A DNA stretch of 64,000 bases from Nocardioides albidus (GTDB taxonomy: Bacteria; Actinomycetota; Actinomycetes; Propionibacteriales; Nocardioidaceae): the NCBI RefSeq assembly GCF_006335005.1, contig NZ_VDMP01000026.1, positions 400,216-464,215 on the forward strand, written 5' to 3'. The notes under the pieces are model-generated. The model was not told the DNA's origin. It did not search any database and was given only the letters and a program-made list of their open reading frames with translations. Position 1 is the stretch's first letter. Each line of letters begins with the position of its first letter. Made by a program: the position numbers and the translations under genes. Shown one piece after another: positions 63,171 through 64,000 of this stretch.

Positions 63171-63781
63171 GGCGTCTGCTTGAGGTCCTGGCCAGTCGCC
63201 ACGCGCCATCCGCCGGCGGGGTCGGCGGCGTACTCGTAGTTCGCGACGGTGTAACGCGTCCACCCGGTGTCCGGGCGGTCGGGGGAGACGATCGACTTGC
63301 CGCTCTTGTCGAGCACGTCGACCTTGGTGACGTCCCAGCAGACGTCGATGACGACCGTAGGTACCTTGCCAGCGTCCGGGTCGGAGTTGTCCAGGGTGAC
63401 TGACTGGACCTTCAGTTCGCTGATGGCCGTGCTGCCTGTCTGGCGCTGGCCCTGATCGCGCTGCCGCCGTACGAGGGTCTGCACCGCGTTGAGCTGTGCT
63501 CCGATCGCGACGGTCTCGAGCTTCTTGAGATCGCTGGAGGGATCGGCCCTGAGCCCGTCGAGGACGGAGTAGTAGTCGGTCATCGCAGCCGTCGCATTCG
63601 CGGTGGCGGCATCGTTCGGAGACGTCGGCGACGGGCTGGTCGTCGGCTCCGCCGACTCTGTCGGGGACGACGTGGCTGGCGTCGTCGGCTGAGGATCCGC
63701 GTCGTTGTCGGCACACGCCGACACCGCGGCCAACAGAAGTGTGCCGGTCGCCAGGAAGGTCAACCCGAGTCGATTCTTCAT
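63155..63781 (-). CDS. Lipoprotein, first gene of the Tad operon
   Basis: This 208-residue lipoprotein has a signal peptide ending in AVSAC, a Thr/Ser/Pro linker, then a cystatin/NTF2-like domain (AAMTDYYSVLDGLRADPSSDLKKLETVAIGAQ...VIDVCWDVTKVDVLDKSGKSI). AGGA lies eight bases before the ATG at 63781. About 220 bases upstream hold no other gene and should contain the operon promoter. Confidence 0.8.
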   Translation of the reverse strand: MKNRLGLTFLATGTLLLAAVSACADNDADPQPTTPATSSPTESAEPTTSPSPTSPNDAATANATAAMTDYYSVLDGLRADPSSDLKKLETVAIGAQLNAVQTLVRRQRDQGQRQTGSTAISELKVQSVTLDNSDPDAGKVPTVVIDVCWDVTKVDVLDKSGKSIVSPDRPDTGWTRYTVANYEYAADPAGGWRVATGQDLKQTPCAAS

Positions 63782-64000
63782 GGGGATGGTCCTGCTTCCT
63801 CTCGCCCAAAGGCGATGAGGCGCGACGACGCCCCACGGGCGGTGCGTGCATCGTCTGAACCTCATCGTAAGCCTGATTCACGAATCCGGACCCGACGTCT
63901 TTACCCGGGTCGCTTCACGGGTCAGGTGCTCGTCTCTGCCCAATCCCGTCGTCCCACTCAGCCCTCCGTCCTCTTTCTCCCGTCGCTCCTTCAGTCCCTC

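Larger units (their letters stand above)
7935..64000. mobile_element. Integrative and conjugative element, right end not in window
   Basis: From the tRNA onward the window carries excisionase- and integrase-like genes, a toxin-antitoxin pair, SSB, a VirD4-type coupling protein, ArdC, VirB4/SCO6880/VirB6-like transfer proteins, a wall hydrolase, ParB, prim-pol and a Tad pilus operon. Nearly all transfer genes read leftward as one long set of overlapping genes. Cargo insertions break this set at several positions. No relaxase and no attR were found, so the element is either longer than the window or incomplete. Confidence 0.8.

Noticed and set aside
1..64000. CRISPR array or rRNA genes
   Set aside because: No regularly spaced direct repeats of 20-40 bases and no rRNA-like sequence were seen.

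Overview
The window is high-GC actinobacterial DNA. A PPA1309-family gene, a UPF0182 gene, a Lon-like PDZ protease and an initiator tRNA of mycobacterial/nocardioidal type point to the Propionibacteriales, probably Nocardioidaceae (Nocardioides-like). This assignment is inferred from gene content and codon style only.

Region 1 (1-7.96 kb) is host core chromosome: a NUDIX hydrolase (cut by the window edge), a DUF2342 zincin-like protein, moaE, a small membrane protein, a PDZ/Lon-like protease, the PPA1309-UPF0182 pair, a TRIC-type channel and tRNA-fMet with its own terminator.

Region 2 (about 7.9 kb to at least 63.8 kb) reads as an integrative and conjugative element (ICE) inserted at the 3' end of tRNA-fMet. 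It opens with an excisionase-like gene, a tyrosine integrase and a HigBA-type toxin-antitoxin pair. The transfer genes run leftward. They include SSB, a DUF4913 protein, a VirD4/TraG coupling protein, an ArdC-like protein, a VirB4-type ATPase, an SCO6880-family protein, a VirB6/TrbL-like protein, two DUF6112 proteins, an NlpC/P60 wall hydrolase, a ParB-like protein and a prim-pol replication protein with an iteron-like repeat cluster at its start. I found no relaxase in the window and no second att copy, so the right end probably lies beyond 64 kb.

Cargo interrupts the transfer operon at several points. (a) A GHKL-ATPase protein with a C-terminal Shedu-like (DUF4263/PD-(D/E)XK) nuclease sits between the coupling protein and SSB and is a candidate single-gene defence system. 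(b) A copper island of about 15 kb (18.6-33.5 kb) sits between ardC and virB4. It starts with a trio of an active tyrosine recombinase, a small HTH protein and an eight-CxxC zinc-ribbon degenerate recombinase. It continues with csoR-copZ-copA-ahpD, an MFS exporter, DUF4396, DUF6153, DUF305, a sialidase-like lipoprotein and a DUF3152 metallopeptidase, with three matching CsoR-type operators. (c) A DUF2510/TM2/SHOCT membrane cluster sits between the SCO6880 gene and virB4. (d) A GIY-YIG nuclease and an unknown protein lie on the opposite strand. (e) A sigma/anti-sigma-like pair lies divergent from a three-gene envelope cassette.

Region 3 (53.06-63.78 kb) is a complete, tightly overlapping Tad/Flp-type pilus operon: lipoprotein, secreted protein, CpaB, TadZ, TadA, TadB, TadC, Flp-like pilin and three TadE/G proteins, ending with a large LysM-BTAD membrane protein. 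It lies on the same strand as, and next to, the conjugation genes, so a role as a surface adhesion or mating-pair pilus for the ICE is attractive but unproven.
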